In this document: positions 16,532-25,920 of the stretch, piece by piece
Layout of the letters: each line of letters starts with the position of its first letter
Numbering within the stretch: position 1 is the stretch's first letter
From: an uncultured Coriobacteriaceae bacterium
GTDB taxonomy: Bacteria; Actinomycetota; Coriobacteriia; Coriobacteriales; Atopobiaceae
Reading direction: 5' to 3'
DNA length: 64,000 bases
Assembly (NCBI GenBank): GCA_902786015.1
Contig: CADAAU010000013.1
Coordinates: 1-64,000, forward strand
Notes under the pieces: generated by a model
What the model was told of the DNA's origin: nothing
Database searches by the model: none
What the model saw: the letters and a program-made list of their open reading frames with translations, nothing else
Position numbers and translations under genes: made by a program

Positions 16532-17512
16532 ATGGAAGTCCAACAGTTGCCACGAGCCATACGCGTTGCGGCAGGCGTTCAAACTCACACCTACGAGGAG
16601 GTCGTTGCGCATATTGCAGAGAAGTATGAGCTCATCGACTACAACGGACGTAAGGTGTATCTGTTTGGGCAGGGACGCGAGTTCGGCGACCACCGCCACA
16701 TTGTTGCATTCCACGAGACTTGCTCGCCGCCGACGCCCGAGCATATTCTCTCGTATGCGCTCATCACGTACTGCCTCTCGGGCCACTTTCCCATCGTCGT
16801 GGACGGTAAGCCCTCGATGCTCAGCGAGGGGGAGTGCGTCGTACTCGACCGGCAGGTTCCCCATTCGGTGGGCGAAACCGGACCCGACGACATTGCCGTA
16901 AACATCATCCTGCCCGAGGAGTTCTTCGACGGCTTTATGCTCGACGGCATCGCCGACCTCGCATCGCCCTTTGCCACGCAACTCACGACCATAGGCGCGT
17001 CGCACAGCGAGTGGCGCTTCTACCGCACCTCGAAGGATGAGGTCGTGCGCACCTGCATGGAACGCGTGCTCTGCGAGTGCCTCGAGCCCGACATGACCAG
17101 CCCGTACATGACGAACTTCTTCCTCGCGGCTCTGTTTACCCACCTCATGCGCACGTACGAACCGCACGGTCAGCTCGATGACGTGGCTTGGGAACGCTCC
17201 GAGCTCGTGGGGCGTGTGCGCGAGTATATTAGCAACCACTACAAAGAGGGCAACCTGGGGCAGATGGCGGCAGACCTTGGATACGAGCGCACGTACCTCT
17301 CTAAGTTCATCCGTTCTGCCACTGGATTCACGTTCAAGCAGTTGGTAAACGCAGAGCGCATGCGCCACGCGGCGCTCATGCTGCGTGGTACCCAACAGCC
17401 CATCTACGACGTGGCGCAGTCTGTGGGGCTTGCCAACCTCACGAGCTTCTATGCGCGTTTTCGCGAATACGCCGGCAAGACGCCGCAAGAGTATCGCAAG
17501 CAAAAAGGTTGA
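16532..17512 (+). CDS. AraC-family regulator, probable activator of rhamnoside use
   Basis: About 326 aa from the ATG at 16532; a TTG at 16490 in the same frame would overlap the operator. The N-terminus is a cupin-type sensor (YCLSGHFPIVVDGKPSMLSEGECVVLDRQVPHSVGE). The C-terminal 100 residues are the double helix-turn-helix: YISNHYKEGNLGQMAADLGYERTYLSKFIR, then MLRGTQQPIYDVAQSVGLANLTSFYARFREYAGKTPQEYRK. It is divergent from the GH78 gene and sits next to one of the three shared motifs. That makes it the obvious candidate to bind them with L-rhamnose or a rhamnoside as signal. The ligand is inferred, not visible. Confidence 0.88.
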   Translation: MEVQQLPRAIRVAAGVQTHTYEEVVAHIAEKYELIDYNGRKVYLFGQGREFGDHRHIVAFHETCSPPTPEHILSYALITYCLSGHFPIVVDGKPSMLSEGECVVLDRQVPHSVGETGPDDIAVNIILPEEFFDGFMLDGIADLASPFATQLTTIGASHSEWRFYRTSKDEVVRTCMERVLCECLEPDMTSPYMTNFFLAALFTHLMRTYEPHGQLDDVAWERSELVGRVREYISNHYKEGNLGQMAADLGYERTYLSKFIRSATGFTFKQLVNAERMRHAALMLRGTQQPIYDVAQSVGLANLTSFYARFREYAGKTPQEYRKQKG

Positions 17513-17585
17513 TGTCGCCACAGCCAGTTCAAAGGGGGCTGGGCCAGAATTACCTCACCCGCAAGGGGATGATGGACGAGAATTG

Positions 17586-17624
17586 CAGGGGCTGGTCCCG
17601 GAAAACTTCCGGGACCAGCCCCTG
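17586..17624 (+). terminator. 18-bp perfect hairpin after the AraC gene
   Basis: Perfect arms at 17586-17603 and 17607-17624 enclose a 3-nt loop, 73 bp after the regulator stop. There is no strong T-run. A second GC-rich fold (CGGGCC.../GGCCCG) follows up to 17690. It probably ends convergent transcripts from both sides. Confidence 0.55.
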
Positions 17625-17693
17625 TGGCTTGGCGCCGATCTGGTCACCCGGGCCTTTGGGCCCGGCCTGGGGCCGGGTGCCCTTCATGCCCGC

Positions 17694-18308
17694 CTAGCTG
17701 CGCCTGCGATTCAGGCCGAGTGCGAGTACGGCCGCACCGAACAGGCCGAGTGCAACCATACCGGTGGGTGTGGCATCGGCGGTCTTGGCGAGCGGGGTGG
17801 TGCTGCTTGTGGTTCTGGTCGTGGTGCTCGGCGAAGTGACGGTACGCGTCACGATGCCCGTGCCAGTATCGCTGCCCTGTTCCGAGGAGGAGTCCCCCTG
17901 ATCGGGAGAGCTCGCCGGGTTGACCACGACGGTCTCCTCGGCCAGTGAGGTGGGTGCGAAGTCCGCGCCTTCGTCGAAGAGCGCGTAGGCCTGGTAGGTG
18001 CCCGGTTCCATCACGCCGAGCTTGTCGGCGTAGGCGTAGTCGCGAGCCACGACGTAGCCCTCCGCTTCCTCGGGCTTATCTTCGCCGACCGCGATCGGGA
18101 TCTTCCATCCGTCCTTGTCGGTCTTGTACCAGACCTTGTCGCCGCTCTGCACGTCCAGGTGGGTGGTGCTGGCGCCCTCGGCCTGGGCCGCGTCCTGGTC
18201 CGCCGCAGCCGCGTCGCTCGACGCCTCCGTGCCGGATTCGCTGGCCTGAGATGCGCCTTGGCCTGAGGTCGTCCAGGCAACGGCGGGGTTGCCGCCCGGC
18301 GCCCCCTT
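17694..18308 (-). pseudogene. C-terminal remnant of a sortase-anchored surface protein
   Basis: The minus frame, blocked by a TGA just before 18308, encodes an Ala/Ser/Thr/Gln-rich linker and then WYKTDKDGWKIPIAVGED. A beta-like segment (LGVMEPGTYQAYALFDEG) and a Thr-rich wall spacer follow. It ends with LAKTADATPTG, a hydrophobic stretch (MVALGLFGAAVLALGL) and NRRRS. That is a cell-wall sorting signal in form, with LAKTA in place of LPxTG. No start codon or signal peptide is present. An internal GTG at 18152 could give a 152-aa product, but no ribosome site supports it. Confidence 0.6.
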
Positions 18309-18720
18309 TCAGCTGATGGTAAGACATTTCTAATACTTTTGGTGGGCTTGCGCAAGCGCGGACAAAGGGAGCGGGAGTGCTTGCTCCTGCCCGCCCATGA
18401 CCCACGTTGTGCGGGGCGTATCGGGGCCACGGAGTTCGCGATTGCAGTCGCCGTGACAGGGGGCGGCGAGGGGGACAGTCTGCCCTGCCACACCCCCTTT
18501 ATGCGTAGGCTGGAACGCGCTCGAGCGCGGCTCTCCCATACGATAGCTGTCGGCGCCTAGGCCATGCTATTGCATGAGCGTAACATCTCAAAACGGCGCA
18601 TAATGATGCAACCATCATGTACGGCTTGTGCCACGAGCGGCGTGCGGCCTCGCTTTTGCTCGTGTAACATGTTGTGACAATAACGTGCGCCTATACGCCT
18701 TGGTCCCTAGCAGAGGAGAA
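18309..18720. other. Gene-free stretch with decayed sequence
   Basis: No reading frame with a plausible start, ribosome site and protein-like composition is seen. The segment around 18465-18500 (GGGGACAGTCTGCC, CTGCCACACCCCC) resembles the GGGGAC...CTGACAC text at 21912-21933. The right end (about 18640-18720) should hold the promoter of the HD-GYP operon, with AGAGGAGAAGC as ribosome site directly before the ATG at 18723. Confidence 0.4.
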
Positions 18721-18722
18721 GC

Positions 18723-19730
18723 ATGAAAGAGCGAGTTGTTGTTGTGGACGACGACGCCATAAGCCTGAGGATAGTCAAACGCATATTCGATCGGGCAGGT
18801 ATTGAGGGCCATTATCTTCACTCCGGAAAGGACCTCAACGCGCACCTCCGCAAAGGCACTCCTCTCGACCTCTTTTTGCTGGACATATACATGCCGGATA
18901 CGAATGGGTTCGACCTACTGAAGCACATTCGCACCAACCCCGCTTACCGCAACGTTCCCGTTATATTCCTCACGGGAGACGATGACGTGAAGACAGAGGC
19001 TGCCGGCCTTCATGCGGGGGCGGCCGACTTCATCCGCAAGCCGTTTGCCGCGGAAGTGCTTCTCAAACGGGTGCACAACACCATTGAGCTCACCCGACTA
19101 CACAACAACATGGCTCAAGAGATCCGCACAAAAACAGAGAAGCTCTCGCGTGCCTATCTCCAAATCGTCGAGGCGCTGGCAGCTTCCGTGGACGCCAAGG
19201 ACACCTATACTCACGGCCATTCATCACGCGTGGCAGCTTACTCGCGCGAGATTGCCCGGCGAGCTGGCTTCAGCGAGGAAGAGCAGGACTCAACATTCAT
19301 GATGGGCATTCTGCACGACGTGGGAAAGATCGGCATTCAGGACTCGATCATAAACAAAGAGGGTCGCCTGACGGACGAGGAATTCGCCGCCATCAAGACG
19401 CATCCTGGCATGGGCGCCGAGATACTGGGCCACATCACGGACTACCCCGAGTTGGCGATTGGCGCACGGTGGCACCATGAGCGATACGATGGCCACGGAT
19501 ACCCCGATGGACTGGCTGGCGACGACATTCCCGAAGTCGCGCGCATTATCGCAGTCGCCGACTCCTACGACGCCATGACAAGCAACCGCAGCTATAGAGA
19601 CGCCATGGCACAAGACGTGGTTCGAGCCGAAATTGCCCGCTGCAGCGGCAGCCAGTTCGATCCGCGCTTTGCCAGCATCATGCTCCAGATGATTGACGAG
19701 GATGTCGATTACACGATGAGGGAGGTCTAA
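18723..19730 (+). CDS. Response regulator with HD-GYP domain (c-di-GMP phosphodiesterase)
   Basis: 335 aa, RpfG-like. Residues 1-120 are a receiver domain with acidic pocket DDD (10-11), phospho-acceptor D54 in LLDIYMPDTNG and K107 in RKPF. After a short coiled linker comes HD-GYP: THGHSSRVAAYS, the metal pair in MGILHDVGKIG, KTHPGMGAEIL, ARWHHERYDGHGYPDGLAGDDIP and the late DSYDAMTSNRSYRDAM. All key motifs are intact, so c-di-GMP hydrolysis is expected. It is first in an operon with an Hpt protein 2 bp on and a hybrid kinase, and is the natural output of that phosphorelay. Confidence 0.92.
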   Translation: MKERVVVVDDDAISLRIVKRIFDRAGIEGHYLHSGKDLNAHLRKGTPLDLFLLDIYMPDTNGFDLLKHIRTNPAYRNVPVIFLTGDDDVKTEAAGLHAGAADFIRKPFAAEVLLKRVHNTIELTRLHNNMAQEIRTKTEKLSRAYLQIVEALAASVDAKDTYTHGHSSRVAAYSREIARRAGFSEEEQDSTFMMGILHDVGKIGIQDSIINKEGRLTDEEFAAIKTHPGMGAEILGHITDYPELAIGARWHHERYDGHGYPDGLAGDDIPEVARIIAVADSYDAMTSNRSYRDAMAQDVVRAEIARCSGSQFDPRFASIMLQMIDEDVDYTMREV

Positions 19731-19732
19731 AC

Positions 19733-20101
19733 ATGCTCGATAGAGATGCCCTAACAAGGCTGGGAATAGATGTGGAGGAAGGTATTGCTTGCTGTGCGGG
19801 TGACCCCGATTTCTTTGACGAGATGGTGGTGGAGTACCTGGACGAGAGCGCCGAGCGACTTGCCGAGCTGGCGCGTCTTTACAAGAGCCGGGATTGGCCG
19901 CAGTACACCCGGTGCGCCCACTCCATCAAGAGCACCTCAATGATGATAGGGGCACGCTCACTCGCGGATCTTGCCCGCACAATGGAGTCGTCGGGAAAAA
20001 GGGGGGACGAGGCTGCGATTCTTGCCAAGCACGAGCATTTCTTGGGGAAATATGCGGGCCTTGCAGTCGATTTGCGTGCTGTTGTTGATGCTGCGAGGTG
20101 A
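19733..20101 (+). CDS. Hpt phosphotransfer protein
   Basis: A four-helix-bundle Hpt domain of 122 aa. H63 lies in the canonical CAHSIKSTSMMIGA text, preceded by the acidic helix EMVVEYLDESAERLAEL. It has no other domain. It begins 2 bp after the HD-GYP gene and its stop overlaps the GTG/ATG start of the histidine kinase. The expected job is to take phosphate from the kinase's own receiver and pass it to D54 of the HD-GYP regulator. Confidence 0.9.
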   Translation: MLDRDALTRLGIDVEEGIACCAGDPDFFDEMVVEYLDESAERLAELARLYKSRDWPQYTRCAHSIKSTSMMIGARSLADLARTMESSGKRGDEAAILAKHEHFLGKYAGLAVDLRAVVDAAR

Positions 20102-21882
20102 TGCCAGTGACCTCCATGATGGGTCGCATCCTGAACCCAGAGAAACAGCTGAGGGAGCGGCTCTTCCAGCTCCTCTCTACCATAGCCCTGGCGGAGTTCG
20201 TCATCGTGACCATCTACCAGATTATCCAGGGTGGAGGCATGACGCAAATTCTCATCATGTGTGTTGGCACTGCGCTCTTTGCCGGGACGGTTGCCTTCAC
20301 CTTTCGCTCAAAGAGCATGCGCCTGGGCTCGGCCATCTCTGCCATCCTGTACTTCTCGTTTTATCCCCTCACGTTTTTCGACTCTGGAGGCATGTACGGC
20401 GGGGCTCCCGTGGTCTTTGCTTTCGCGCTCGTCTACGTGTTTCTTGTAACCGAGAAATGGGAGCGGTTTGTGGTATTGGGGCTGTGCATTGCCGCGAGTG
20501 CCGCCTGCTTTGCGGTGTCTTGCACACATCCCGAGCTGCTCAAGCGACATACGGTGCCGGTGGAACACGTGGAATCGCTGCTGTCCGTCCTCTTGGTTGC
20601 CGTCCTGCTCTGTGTGCTGTTCGCGTTTGTGACGGAGGTGTACCGGGACGAGAACAAAATCGTGCAGAAGCAGAAAAGAGAGATTGAGGAGCTCAGCAAG
20701 TCCCAGAAGCGCTTCTTCTCGAGCATGAGCCACGAGATTCGCACCCCCGTAAACGCGATCATCGGCTTTAACGAGATGACGCTCAGGGCAAACGTCTCCG
20801 ATGAGGTGCGAGAAAACGCGCGCAACATCGATGTCGCAAGCCGGATTCTGCTCCACACCATCAACGAGATACTGGACATGTCCAAGCTCGAGACTGGCAG
20901 CATGGAGATTCTGGAAGTCGACTACCTCACCCCCTCGCTGCTTTCCAACATCGTGAGCATGGTGTGGCGGCAGGCGCAGGAGAAGGGGCTCGACTTCCCA
21001 GTTCAGGTTGATTCTGAGTTCCCGACGAAGCTGCATGGTGATGAGGTTCGCATTCGGCAGGTGCTGCTGAACATCATTAGCAACGCAATTAAGTACACGA
21101 GGGAAGGCTCAATGGCATTCTGCGTCGCAGGGCATACGGACGAGAGGGGTACCTTCTGGGCGGTGTTCGACATTACAGATACCGGAATTGGCATCCGTGA
21201 GGAGAACATCCCGCAGCTCTTCTCGGCATTCCAGCGCGTCGACGAACAGAACACGCATGCCATCGAAGGTACGGGCCTCGGCCTTTCCATCGTCAAGCAG
21301 CTCCTTGACCTGATGGATGGCACGGTGAGCGTCATCAGCGAATACGGGAGGGGCTCGACCTTCCATGTTGAGATTCCGCAGGGCGTCGTGGATACGACTC
21401 CCGTTGGGACAATCGATTTGAGGAAGACGCAGGAGACCGAGGTCGCCCCGCGCGATCATGCTGTTGTGGCACCAGGGGTAAGGATTCTTGCGGTAGATGA
21501 CACTCGCATGAACCTCAAGGTGGTAAAGAAGCTGCTCAGCAATACGAAGATTGACGTCGACACCGCCGAAAGCGGTGCCGAGGCGTTGTGCAAGACCCGC
21601 GAGAGCTTCTACGACGTTATTCTTATGGACCACCAGATGCCCGAGATGGATGGCGTCGAGTGTCTGCACGAGATACGGCGCCAGAAGGGTGGCATGTGCC
21701 ATAACAGCAAGGTCGTGTGCCTAACCGCCAACGCCGGCGCAGACAGCGAGGAGCTGTATCGCCAAGAAGGCTTTGACGGCTATCTTGCCAAACCAATAAG
21801 GGGCAAGACGCTGGAAAGCGAGATTGCGCGCCTCGTGCCCGAACTTGGCTCAAAGGGCTCCACACCAGAAGAACGAGAGTGA
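20098..21882 (+). CDS. Hybrid sensor histidine kinase with C-terminal receiver
   Basis: 594 aa. Five or six predicted membrane helices fill residues 25-180, with no large outside domain, followed by a short coiled coil (185-205). The H-box is FFSSMSHEIRTPVNAI with H212. The ATPase domain follows, with ISNAIKYT (N), ITDTGIGI (G1) and GTGLGLSIVKQLLDLM (G2). A receiver starts at VRILAVDDTRMNL, with its phospho-Asp in DVILMDHQMPEMDG near residue 515. Translation can start at GTG 20098 or ATG 20101, overlapping the Hpt stop. The tight coupling supports a single relay: kinase, own receiver, Hpt, HD-GYP regulator. The stimulus is unknown. Confidence 0.9.
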   Translation: MMPVTSMMGRILNPEKQLRERLFQLLSTIALAEFVIVTIYQIIQGGGMTQILIMCVGTALFAGTVAFTFRSKSMRLGSAISAILYFSFYPLTFFDSGGMYGGAPVVFAFALVYVFLVTEKWERFVVLGLCIAASAACFAVSCTHPELLKRHTVPVEHVESLLSVLLVAVLLCVLFAFVTEVYRDENKIVQKQKREIEELSKSQKRFFSSMSHEIRTPVNAIIGFNEMTLRANVSDEVRENARNIDVASRILLHTINEILDMSKLETGSMEILEVDYLTPSLLSNIVSMVWRQAQEKGLDFPVQVDSEFPTKLHGDEVRIRQVLLNIISNAIKYTREGSMAFCVAGHTDERGTFWAVFDITDTGIGIREENIPQLFSAFQRVDEQNTHAIEGTGLGLSIVKQLLDLMDGTVSVISEYGRGSTFHVEIPQGVVDTTPVGTIDLRKTQETEVAPRDHAVVAPGVRILAVDDTRMNLKVVKKLLSNTKIDVDTAESGAEALCKTRESFYDVILMDHQMPEMDGVECLHEIRRQKGGMCHNSKVVCLTANAGADSEELYRQEGFDGYLAKPIRGKTLESEIARLVPELGSKGSTPEERE

Positions 21883-22152
21883 CGCGGAAAGTCTGTGCCG
21901 CAGGGGCGTCAAGGGGACGGGACCTGACACGTGGGGGTTGTTGGCGTTCGACGACGGGAAAGACTACCGCTGGGAGTACAAGGCAGACCGCACCTACGTC
22001 TCAATCTGGCGTGCAATGGGTAGCTGCAGGACTTTACCTCTCGATTATATCGAGCGGAAAAGCGAGCCAAAAGAAGAGATGCTTCGAGTGAGAAGTCACC
22101 GCTCTCCTTCGCGGCAACCAGGAAAAGGTGGGCTTAGCGCATGTCTGCGATT
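21883..22152. other. Convergent intergenic stretch with gene debris
   Basis: Between the kinase stop and the protease stop lies a REP-like text (AAGGGGACGGGACCTGACAC at 21911-21930). Protein-like wording follows in one plus frame, LLAFDDGKDYRWEYKADRTY (about 21940-22000), and then breaks down. It has no start or ribosome site. I do not recognise the fragment. Confidence 0.35.
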
Positions 22153-25100
22153 TCAAACCAAGGGGTACCTTTTGCGGGTCAGGATTCCCGTTGCTACAGT
22201 GGCGGAGCCCGCGATGAATACGGCGAGCAGGGGAGCTGTCTCGTCTCCGGTTCGCGGAAGAGCTCTGGTTTCCGTGGCCGTGACAGCGGACGCTGTCGTT
22301 GTGCCATCTGTCGGAGTGGAGGCCGACGCTGGTTGCGACGTGCTACCTTTGTTGGAGTCAGGAGTTGGAGTCGGCTCGGGCTCCGGCGTCGGCTGTGGCT
22401 CCGGCTTGGGCTTTGGCTCCGGCGTCGGCTTTGGCTCCGGCGTCGGCTTTGGCCCCGGCGTCGGCTCCGGCTCGGGCTCCGGCTCTGGATCCACATCGCA
22501 CGGAATGTCGCCTGGGTACTCGGGCACCTCCATGGCTGTCGCGCGGAAGAGCCTGTTGTTGGGCTCGAGCAGGGCCGCCCCAATTACGAAGAGCCTTCCG
22601 CGATACGTGCATGCCGCCTGAGAGTACACGCAGTCCTCGGACGAGCGCTTTCCGTACGGCTCGAGCTTGTCCGAACCGTCGCGCAGCACGTAGGTGTCCG
22701 ACGACCCGTCTGCGGCAGGCGGACCCACGAGCACGAAGCCGTCACTTGTGGGCGCGAGCACGCCGTGGAAGATGATGTTCCTCTTCTCGCCGAACAAGAT
22801 GTAGGCGAGTGTCTCCGAGTCGGCCACGAATGCCGGCAGCGCTCCCTCGAGCTCGGTCGCCTGTTCGTCTCGTACGCGTATGACCGCAGGAACAAGGGCT
22901 TTGGGGCTCATACCGTCGCTGTAGATGAGCAGTGTGCCGTCGTGCGCCGCCACCTGAGGATTGGGCAGCGCGAGGGGCAGGGCGCACAGCTCGTCACCCG
23001 CACCCGACGTGAGGTCGTAGCTCGTCACCGGCGCCGGCACCGTTCTTCCCGGCTGCTCGGGATGCTCTGGGTCGGGCATGGAGCCTCCCGCCAGCTTGAG
23101 CTTGCCGCCGTCATTGACGATGGTCTGGCCCAGGTGCATCCCGTTCGCGGACGCCTTTGTCCACGAGCCGGCCGTGGGGTCGTACACGTACACGCGCTCC
23201 TCGGCGGACTCGCCCGCGGGGAACGACGCCGCGTGCTCACCGTTCTCCAGCGCGTGCATGCTGGCGCCCTCAACGATGATCTTGCCCTCATACATGACCG
23301 CAGAGACGCCGCTCAGCCATTCGGGCAAAGCGGGAAGCTCCGACCACGTCTGCTTCTTGAGGTCGAAGCAGAGCATCCTGTTGTAGCCTGGCACAAGCTC
23401 GTCGTATCCCGCATAGCCGGGCAGGTAGTACAGCTTGCAGCCCAAGCCAACGAGCGGTCCCTTGGCCTCCCAGTCACCTAGGCCGTCGCCGTAGACAAAG
23501 GCGTTGCCGACGGAGGCATCGAAGGGCAGGTCCTGCTCGTAGACGCTCGCCCCCTTGCTCACAAAGACATACTGCGTGTCCCACTTGCTGGCGGCGTTGG
23601 TGAGCACGGCGCGCAGGATCCCCTCGAACGGTGCATCAAGCGAGAGCACCACCTCGTTGTCGGACCACGACGCAACCGTCGCGGCAACCGGCTGGACCTC
23701 GGCGCCCACTACGTAGCGGGCGAGTTTCACGGATACCGGCTCCTCACCAAAGTTGGCACCCGTTATGGTCACGGTTGTGCCGTCGACTGTCGCGTCGGTG
23801 ATGTCGGGGCCAAGAGCGTGCGAGCCTGTGGGTCCGGACGAGTCGTCAGCGAGAAAGTCAAAGATGCCGCCAGTCTTCACCTCGAGCGCGGGGTCGGGAA
23901 CGCGCACCTTCGAGCGCAGCAGCGACGCGAGCTCGGTACCCTCATGTCCCTGCGAGGCGAGCACAGCCCCGGCTCCCGACACGAGCGGCGTGGCCATGGA
24001 CGTGCCCGACTTGAAGCCGTATGGCGCGACCTGCGTTCCCAGACCCAGCGAGTCGATGTAGCACGCGGTGCTGCCCTTGGGAAGCGCAACGCGAATCTTG
24101 ATCACGAGGTGGTCGTCTTCGGGGCGTAGGGCCGCTCCCGTTGGGGCCTCCTCTCCCTCGATGGCTTTGTCGGTTGCCCCGAGCTCGGTGACGACCTTGT
24201 CGAAGGGGAGCCAGTCGGCGCGTCCCGACGGGTACGAGCCAAGGGGGAACTCGATGTTCGCGAGGTTCGTGGCGAGCGACCAGACCATTGCGTTGGCTGA
24301 ATCCGTGCCGCCCGCAAACATAAATCCGAGGTGAAGGCCCTCGAGTCCCTCTAACCTGTCGGCGATATCTGTGCCCGTTAGATCGATGTCGAACTTCAGG
24401 TCGTAGAAGTTGTTCTTCCCGGTCTCGCTCACGGCATACGATGGGTCGACGTCGATCTTGAGGCCACCCGATCCGTAGGCATGGACGTCGCTTACCGGTG
24501 TCCCCACGTTTTCCACCACGACGTTATCGTCGTGCCAGATGCTGGGATTATCGTCCTGGTAGAGCTGGGAGACGGTCACTGGGGGCTCGGGGTCGCCGTC
24601 GAATCCCACGTAGAGAGGGTCGAACGAGCGGGTCGCATCGGCAAGGTACTGCGAGTGCGTGTCCGTCTTGGCCATGGTCGACAGGATGAGCGTTCCGGGT
24701 GCTGCCAGGTCCACGCTGGCGGTACCGTACTCGCTGCTGGTGTCCAGGGTTTCAGCTCCGTTCGAGTTTGCGACGATGACGGCAAAGGGGTTGTCCTCGA
24801 CGTACGAGTTGGCCCGCTCGTAGTGGTCGTTGTTCCTACCGTCGTTGCCTGAGGAGAAGACGCTGATGACGTTCCACGTTTCCCCAAGCTTGCGAACGGC
24901 CGCATCGACGGCGCGAGTCGACTGTATGGCACCCCACGAGTTGCTGGTGATCCGAATGCGATCGTCCTCAGATGCCTGCTCGTTGAATCGGTCGACGAAC
25001 CCGAAGGCGCAGATGGCGTCCGCGGTCGACACGACCTTACCCTCACTTGCGTAGTCAATCGACACGATGCGCACGTCTGATGCGACGCCGCTGGTGCCAA

Positions 25101-25920
25101 AGCCGTTCCACTCCGCCCCGATGATGCCTGCCGTGTGCGTGCCATGCCCGATTTCCACGGATTCCGGGTCGTAGTAGTTTCCCATGGCTCCCTTGTTCCC
25201 CGCCTTGTAGCCCAGCTCGTAGCAGCCAAGCGCGGCCTGCTGCTCGGGGGAGAAGTGGTACAAGACGTTGGCCAGGTCGGGGTGCTGGTTGTCGACGGCC
25301 GAGTCGATTAGTGCCATCACGATTGGTTTGCTCATGTTCGCGCCGCGCTGGGACGACCCGAAGTTGGGCACATTGACGGACGGGTTGGTCTTGAACGCCT
25401 CTGTGCGCAACGTTTGGTCGGTCGTCCAGTTGGCCCACTGGATCGGCTTCAGGTCACCGACGGTGGTGGCATCCACTTGTGGTGACAGGCTGCCGTCAGA
25501 TGCGGGGTTGCTCGGATTTGCGTCCTCGAGCGAGAAGGTGTAGTTGGGCTCGACGAACGCGACGTTTGCGTCTTCGGACAGCAGGCGCAGGAGCTCCTCG
25601 GTCGTGAGGGTGGCGGAGGTGACAGACGAGAGCGTCAGGCCTTCCTCGGATTGCGCCGTCAGCGCGTTGTCGCCTGCCTCGGTTGCCGACGTGCCCACCT
25701 CCATGAGCGGCGTGACCTCGTAAGGCGCTTCCGACTGCGCCACGAGCTGGTCACTTTGAGGGAAGAACGCCGCGACGACCTCGCCCTCGGTGTAGCTGCC
25801 GGCGGCCAGCATGTCGTCGATCTCGTCCGCGTGGGCGACCAACGGGAGGGGTGCGAGATATAACAGTGTTGCAACAAGAGAGATGACGAGCCGGCGAAAT
25901 GACGTGCAACGTGAGTCCAT
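22153..25920 (-). CDS. Cell-wall-anchored subtilisin-like protease with Kelch-like region and LPRTG signal
   Basis: 1255 aa from ATG 25920, which follows AGGAGAAAGCCC; the open frame reaches 26103 without a ribosome site. Order: signal peptide (1-31, ending VAHA); propeptide ending FVEPNYTF (about 100-130); S8 domain with D206 (ALIDSAVD), H259 (GHGTHTAG), the oxyanion region SSGND and S641 (FKSGTSMATP). About 210 residues (420-630) are inserted between DLAAPGT and the Ser motif. Next come an IPT/TIG-like domain (ITDATVDGTTVTITGANFGEEP), Kelch-like repeats (ERVYVYDPTAGSW and others), a Pro-Glu-Lys wall spacer, LPRTGDE, a membrane stretch and RKRYPLV. It should be an active surface protease; its target is unknown. 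Confidence 0.92.
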   Translation of the reverse strand: MDSRCTSFRRLVISLVATLLYLAPLPLVAHADEIDDMLAAGSYTEGEVVAAFFPQSDQLVAQSEAPYEVTPLMEVGTSATEAGDNALTAQSEEGLTLSSVTSATLTTEELLRLLSEDANVAFVEPNYTFSLEDANPSNPASDGSLSPQVDATTVGDLKPIQWANWTTDQTLRTEAFKTNPSVNVPNFGSSQRGANMSKPIVMALIDSAVDNQHPDLANVLYHFSPEQQAALGCYELGYKAGNKGAMGNYYDPESVEIGHGTHTAGIIGAEWNGFGTSGVASDVRIVSIDYASEGKVVSTADAICAFGFVDRFNEQASEDDRIRITSNSWGAIQSTRAVDAAVRKLGETWNVISVFSSGNDGRNNDHYERANSYVEDNPFAVIVANSNGAETLDTSSEYGTASVDLAAPGTLILSTMAKTDTHSQYLADATRSFDPLYVGFDGDPEPPVTVSQLYQDDNPSIWHDDNVVVENVGTPVSDVHAYGSGGLKIDVDPSYAVSETGKNNFYDLKFDIDLTGTDIADRLEGLEGLHLGFMFAGGTDSANAMVWSLATNLANIEFPLGSYPSGRADWLPFDKVVTELGATDKAIEGEEAPTGAALRPEDDHLVIKIRVALPKGSTACYIDSLGLGTQVAPYGFKSGTSMATPLVSGAGAVLASQGHEGTELASLLRSKVRVPDPALEVKTGGIFDFLADDSSGPTGSHALGPDITDATVDGTTVTITGANFGEEPVSVKLARYVVGAEVQPVAATVASWSDNEVVLSLDAPFEGILRAVLTNAASKWDTQYVFVSKGASVYEQDLPFDASVGNAFVYGDGLGDWEAKGPLVGLGCKLYYLPGYAGYDELVPGYNRMLCFDLKKQTWSELPALPEWLSGVSAVMYEGKIIVEGASMHALENGEHAASFPAGESAEERVYVYDPTAGSWTKASANGMHLGQTIVNDGGKLKLAGGSMPDPEHPEQPGRTVPAPVTSYDLTSGAGDELCALPLALPNPQVAAHDGTLLIYSDGMSPKALVPAVIRVRDEQATELEGALPAFVADSETLAYILFGEKRNIIFHGVLAPTSDGFVLVGPPAADGSSDTYVLRDGSDKLEPYGKRSSEDCVYSQAACTYRGRLFVIGAALLEPNNRLFRATAMEVPEYPGDIPCDVDPEPEPEPEPTPGPKPTPEPKPTPEPKPKPEPQPTPEPEPTPTPDSNKGSTSQPASASTPTDGTTTASAVTATETRALPRTGDETAPLLAVFIAGSATVATGILTRKRYPLV

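Noticed and set aside
22380-22500. Short tandem repeats that might be a CRISPR array
   Set aside because: They encode the Pro-Glu-Lys wall spacer of the protease in frame and have no unique spacers.
22141-23481. Long plus-strand frame opposite the protease gene
   Set aside because: It is a GC-rich shadow of the Pro-rich and Kelch-like coding DNA, without a ribosome site or recognisable motif.
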